Assembly: GCA_041486365.1 (NCBI GenBank)
Contig: JBGPLH010000099.1
Coordinates: forward strand, 1 to 9,848
Reading direction: 5' to 3'
DNA: 9,848 nucleotides
DNA from: JBGPLH01 sp041486365 [NCBI: Thermodesulfobacteriota bacterium]
GTDB lineage: Bacteria; JAUYMQ01
The notes under the pieces are model-generated. The model saw only the letters and a list, made by a program, of their open reading frames with translations. It made no database searches and had not been told where the DNA came from. Every line of letters starts with the position of its first letter. Position 1 is the stretch's first letter. Of the stretch, positions 7,149 to 9,848 are shown one piece after another. Position numbers and translations under genes: made by a program.

Positions 7149-8761
7149 GTACGGAACAAGCCCGGAAGCGGGCGGGGGCCGTGGGGGGGAGCGGGCGCAC
7201 TGGGTTCCCTACGTGGTACGGCCGGGGCGACGTGAACGCCTTCTTCGGCCTCATGCTCGACAACATGACGCAGATGGTGATCCTCGCGGGGATCCTCACC
7301 GGCATCTTCGGCTACTCGGAGCGAATCGTCCTCACGCGGATGATCCCCGGCACCGCCGTCGGCGTCCTCTTCGGCGATCTCGTCTTCACCTGGATGGCGG
7401 TGCGCCTGGCGCGAAGGCAGGGGCGCGACGACGTCACGGCGATGCCGCTGGGGATCGACACGCCGAGCCTCTTCGGGATCACCTTCGGCGTGCTCGGCCC
7501 CGCGCTTCGCGCGACGGGGGACGAGCATCTGGCCTGGCAGATCGGCATGGCCGTCATGGTCGTGAGCGGCGCCCTGAAGGTCCTCTGCGCCTGGGGCGCG
7601 GATCTGATCCGCCGCGCGGTGCCCAGGGCGGGGCTCCTCGGGTCGATAGCGGGGGTGGCAATCCTGCTGATCGCGTTCCTCCCGACGCTCAAGATCTTCG
7701 CCGAGCCCGTGGTCGGGTTCCTCTCGCTCGCGATCGTGCTCCTGTGCTTCGTCGCGCGCGTGAAGCTCCCGGGATCCTTTCCCGGCGCCTTCCTCGCGGC
7801 GGGGCTCGGAACGATCGCCTTCTACACCCTCGGCGCCGCGGGGCTCACGTCGCATCCCGTGCCGTCGCTCGGCCACGCGCTCTCGCTGCGCATGGCCTGG
7901 CCGGTCCCCACGCTTGACTTCCTCGGCGGCCTGCGCGCCGCGCTTCCCTATCTCCCCATCGCCCTGCCCTTCGCCCTGGTCACCGTGATCGGCGGGATCG
8001 ACAACACCGAGTCGGCCGCCGCCGCGGGGGACGAGTACAGCACGCGCGACGTGGTGCTCACCGAGGGCCTCGCGACGGCGCTGGCGGGGATGTGCGGCGG
8101 CGTGATCCAGACGACGCCCTACATCGGGCATCCGGCCTACAAGGAGATGGGCGGGCGCGCGGGCTACACGCTCGCGACGGCGCTCTTCATCGGGCTGGGC
8201 GGTTTCTTCGGGTACCTCTCCTTCTTCGTGACGCTGATCCCCGAGGCGGCGGTCGCGTCGGTTCTCGTTTTCATCGGGATCGAGATCTGCGCGCAGGCCT
8301 TCAACGCGTCACCCGCGCGGCACGCGCCCGCCGTCGCCCTGTCCTTCATCCCGGTGATCGCGAGCCTCCTCACGATCCACGTGGGGAGCGTTCTCACGAA
8401 CCTCGGCGTGGGACCGGAGCGCCTCACGGGCGAGACCGCGTCCACCTGGCAGAGCCTCCACCTGCTCGCGGGCGGGTTCATCTTCAGCGCGCTGCTCTGG
8501 GGCGGCGCGCTGGCGCTCATGATCGACGGCGCGCGCCTTCGCGCGGCGGCCTTCATGGCCGTGGGTGCCCTGGCCTCGCTCTTCGGAGTCATCCACTCGC
8601 CGCGGCCCGGCGGGGAGATGTTCCTTCCCTGGCGGGGTGGCGACCGCACGCCCTGGATGATCGCCTCGGGCTACCTCGTTTTCGCCGCCGTGCTCGTGAT
8701 CTTCGACCGGGCGCTCCCGCCCGCCAAACCGGGGGCCGCGCCGGGGCGCCCCACGCCCTGA
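7145..8761 (+). CDS. NCS2/AzgA-like permease (xanthine/uracil-type transporter superfamily), substrate unknown
   Basis: This multi-pass inner-membrane transporter of 538 residues has roughly 12-14 hydrophobic segments. Two stretches resemble the substrate-binding half-helices of nucleobase permeases: MPLGIDTPSLFGITFGVLGP (100-119) and GGIDNTESAAAAGDEYSTRD (283-302), the latter followed by GGVIQTTPYIGHPAYKEMGG (318-337). In AzgA-like purine permeases the equivalent region has an acidic residue, an Asp-Thr/Asn-Thr turn and a TTT(Y/P)-I motif. The match is by family pattern only, so purine uptake is an inference and another anion or organic acid is possible. The ATG at 7145 overlaps the previous stop (ATGA), with only a weak GGGA eight bases upstream, so expression probably depends on coupling to the secreted-protein gene. 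Codons 10-20 are unusually G-rich. The reading frame continues upstream to 6866 but only as a shadow. Confidence 0.85.
   Translation: MSTEQARKRAGAVGGSGRTGFPTWYGRGDVNAFFGLMLDNMTQMVILAGILTGIFGYSERIVLTRMIPGTAVGVLFGDLVFTWMAVRLARRQGRDDVTAMPLGIDTPSLFGITFGVLGPALRATGDEHLAWQIGMAVMVVSGALKVLCAWGADLIRRAVPRAGLLGSIAGVAILLIAFLPTLKIFAEPVVGFLSLAIVLLCFVARVKLPGSFPGAFLAAGLGTIAFYTLGAAGLTSHPVPSLGHALSLRMAWPVPTLDFLGGLRAALPYLPIALPFALVTVIGGIDNTESAAAAGDEYSTRDVVLTEGLATALAGMCGGVIQTTPYIGHPAYKEMGGRAGYTLATALFIGLGGFFGYLSFFVTLIPEAAVASVLVFIGIEICAQAFNASPARHAPAVALSFIPVIASLLTIHVGSVLTNLGVGPERLTGETASTWQSLHLLAGGFIFSALLWGGALALMIDGARLRAAAFMAVGALASLFGVIHSPRPGGEMFLPWRGGDRTPWMIASGYLVFAAVLVIFDRALPPAKPGAAPGRPTP
7174..7204 (+). other. Potential G-quadruplex at the start of the permease coding region
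   Basis: Four G-runs on the coding strand fit the canonical pattern: G5 (7174-7178), G7 (7183-7189), G3 (7193-7195) and G3 (7202-7204), with loops of 4, 3 and 6 bases. It begins 29 bases after the A of the permease ATG, so an mRNA quadruplex would sit where the initiating ribosome lands. The G7 tract lies in the Val-Gly-Gly-Ser codons and is also a slippage-prone homopolymer. The motif is seen directly; its function is inferred. Confidence 0.5.
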
Positions 8762-8846
8762 ATCCGCCCGCGTGGTCCCCCTGCCCCCCGGCCTCCCTCC
8801 GACCCAATCCTGCGTCACCCCCCTCAGGTTTTGCCCTCCCTCGCCG
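8762..8846 (+). terminator. C-rich, G-poor stretch, candidate Rho-dependent termination region
   Basis: Directly after the permease stop the RNA-like strand becomes strongly C-skewed. In 8771-8840 I count 39 C against 12 G out of 70, whereas neighbouring coding DNA is near parity. Such C-over-G bubbles mark Rho utilisation sites. No GC stem followed by a T-tract is present to act as an intrinsic terminator. The segment ends before the ribosome binding site of the next gene, so it would close the six-gene unit. Confidence 0.4.
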
Positions 8847-8891
8847 ATGAATCCCAGAGACGCCCAGGGGCGAAGGGTCTTTCCTCATGGC

Positions 8892-8897
8892 GGGAGG
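8892..8897 (+). promoter_or_regulatory. Ribosome binding site that fixes the GTG start of the receiver-PilZ gene
   Basis: GGGAGG lies six bases before the GTG at 8904. Upstream in-frame starts at 8772 and 8847 lack a comparable site and would add Pro/Arg-rich residues in front of a receiver domain that is already complete. Confidence 0.7.
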
Positions 8898-8903
8898 CTC
8901 GAC

Positions 8904-9632
8904 GTGAGCGCGAACGCATTCAACTGCCGGATCCTCGTGGCGGAGGACTCGAAGTTCTACGCGGGCCTTCTCCGGGAGATGCTGTCCGCGGCGGGCTACG
9001 AGGTACACCTCGCCGCCGACGGGCTCGAGTGCGTGCGGATGGCGAAGGAAGACATCGCGGACCTCTCGCTCGTTGTGCTCGACGTCATCATGCCGGGGCT
9101 GGACGGATTCGGCGTGCTCAGGGCGCTCAAGGCCGACCCGGCGACGGCGAAGATCCCGGTGCTCGCGGTCACCGCGAACTACCGGGAACCCGACGCGCTC
9201 GAACTCCGGCGCCTCGGCGCCACGGGGCTCCTCAACAAGCACCTGCCGCTCGAGGAGATCCTGTTCCGCATCAACCGGATCCTCTACCCCGACAAGGAGG
9301 CGATCCGGGTCAACCCGCGCGTCGTCGAGAACCTCCTCGTACGCTATCAGATCGACGAATCGCTCTTCACCGGTTACTCGTTCAACATCAGCACCGGCGG
9401 TGTCTTCATCCGCACCGTGTACCCGCCCCCCGAGAACACGCGGCTGGAGCTGTCCTTCAACCTCCCCCGCGGCGGAAAGCCGATCCGCACCGCCGGCACC
9501 GTCGTCTGGCGCAGCGAGTATCGTCCCGACGCGCCGATGGCCTACCCACCGGGGATCGGCGTCAAGTTCACCGCCATCGACCAGCAGGATCGCCGCGCGA
9601 TCACGGATCACATCCTCTCGCGTCTCACCTGA
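8904..9632 (+). CDS. Response regulator: receiver domain fused to a c-di-GMP-binding PilZ domain
   Basis: This cytoplasmic signalling protein of 242 residues should join phosphorelay input to cyclic di-GMP sensing. The receiver domain (about 8-125) has the acidic pair E14/D15, phospho-acceptor D60 in VVLDVIMPG, switch threonine T90 in LAVTAN, and the conserved lysine K112 (NKH rather than the common KP). The PilZ domain (about 132-240) has both c-di-GMP motifs: RVNPR (RxxxR, 135-139) and NISTGG (N/DxSxxG, 161-166). It then continues through a GTVVWR strand (197-202) and ends near PPGIGVKF (214-221). That layout resembles the PilZ variety abundant in myxobacteria. There is no DNA-binding domain, so the output is probably a protein partner controlling motility, exopolysaccharide or development. 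No cognate kinase is in the window. It stands apart from the upstream genes by 142 nt. Confidence 0.93.
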   Translation: MSANAFNCRILVAEDSKFYAGLLREMLSAAGYEVHLAADGLECVRMAKEDIADLSLVVLDVIMPGLDGFGVLRALKADPATAKIPVLAVTANYREPDALELRRLGATGLLNKHLPLEEILFRINRILYPDKEAIRVNPRVVENLLVRYQIDESLFTGYSFNISTGGVFIRTVYPPPENTRLELSFNLPRGGKPIRTAGTVVWRSEYRPDAPMAYPPGIGVKFTAIDQQDRRAITDHILSRLT

Positions 9633-9692
9633 AGATCCCTCGCAACCCGGGCGCGTGCAGCAAGTCAGAATTTGTCGGCCCCGGCGAAACCG

Positions 9693-9721
9693 TTGACTTC
9701 CCGAGTCCCCTGGGCTAGCGT
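9693..9721 (+). promoter_or_regulatory. Candidate sigma70-like promoter for a gene beyond the window
   Basis: TTGACT (9693-9698) matches the -35 consensus at five of six positions. After an ideal 17-bp spacer comes TAGCGT (9716-9721), which keeps the T, A and final T of a -10 box. Transcription would start near 9728 and run rightward with a leader of about 120 nt. The weak -10 box makes this a moderate call. Confidence 0.4.
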
Positions 9722-9830
9722 GGCGTCAGAAACCCCGCGCAAATCGGGAGCTTCGGGCGCCGGCAGCGGGCCCCTCCGGTTTCGGGATCAGGTGGCGCGG
9801 AGCCATTCACCGGCGCGGGGAAGGTCCCTT

Positions 9831-9848
9831 GGAGAAGGGGGTCGCCAT
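9831..9848 (+). promoter_or_regulatory. Possible ribosome binding site and truncated start codon of the next gene
   Basis: GGAGAAGGGGG (9831-9841) is followed five bases later by AT at 9847-9848, the last two bases of the window. If the next base is G, this is a well-spaced ATG start served by the promoter near 9693. Confidence 0.3.

Larger units (their letters stand above)
9633..9848. other. Non-coding tail after the receiver-PilZ gene
   Basis: I find no supported gene in these 216 bases. They hold a candidate promoter and a possible ribosome binding site at the very end. The intervening ~110 bases would be a 5' leader. It has several short GC-rich inverted pieces, but I could not match it to any riboswitch I know. 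Confidence 0.4.

Noticed and set aside
6944-8131. 395-codon minus-strand ORF opposite the permease
   Set aside because: Antisense shadow of the permease with repetitive acidic/basic residues and no family resemblance.
8858-8880. Stem AGAC (8858-8861) with GTCT (8877-8880) as an intrinsic terminator
   Set aside because: The stem is only four pairs around a 15-base loop and the following T-run is short and broken; the C-rich bubble upstream explains termination better.
8589-9611. 340-codon minus-strand ORF spanning the gap before the receiver-PilZ gene
   Set aside because: It crosses an intergenic region and is antisense to a gene with clear receiver and PilZ motifs. Its composition is that of a shadow frame and no ribosome binding site was seen.

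Overview
The window is GC-rich DNA (roughly two-thirds G+C or more by eye) from a bacterium, with densely packed genes, overlapping start/stop codons and the long antisense shadow ORFs usual at this composition. Heme A synthase implies an aa3/caa3-type terminal oxidase and therefore aerobic respiration. The receiver-PilZ protein resembles a PilZ variety that is common in Myxococcota and other delta-proteobacterial lineages. I infer a Gram-negative, probably uncultivated high-GC lineage (Myxococcota, Binatota, Methylomirabilota or similar). The sequence alone does not settle the phylum.

Layout. Minus strand, 1-2221: a medium/long-chain acyl-CoA synthetase cut by the window edge (1-1175) lies downstream of a heme A synthase gene, ctaA (1274-2221). 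A 132-bp divergent region (2222-2353) carries a GC hairpin and three copies of an 8-bp motif at exact 10-bp spacing, just before a strong ribosome binding site.

Plus strand, 2354-8761: six genes in one direction. They encode a DrrA-type ABC ATPase, its ABC-2 permease (ATGA overlap), an orphan amino-DNA methyltransferase (40-nt gap), endonuclease III (2-nt gap), an unrecognised secreted protein (GTGA overlap) and an NCS2/AzgA-like permease (ATGA overlap). They look like one transcription unit, with translational coupling at three of the five junctions. A C-rich, G-poor stretch after the last gene looks like a Rho-dependent termination region.

Plus strand, 8904-9848: a GTG-started receiver-PilZ protein (phosphorylation plus c-di-GMP input), then 216 bases with a candidate sigma70-like promoter and what may be the ribosome binding site and first two bases of the next gene's start codon at the very edge.

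Most of the content is recognisable housekeeping or regulatory machinery. The least explained part is the methyltransferase / nth / secreted protein / permease run, especially the secreted 474-residue protein coupled to a permease of unknown substrate. I see no CRISPR array, tRNA, rRNA, insertion sequence or phage gene.
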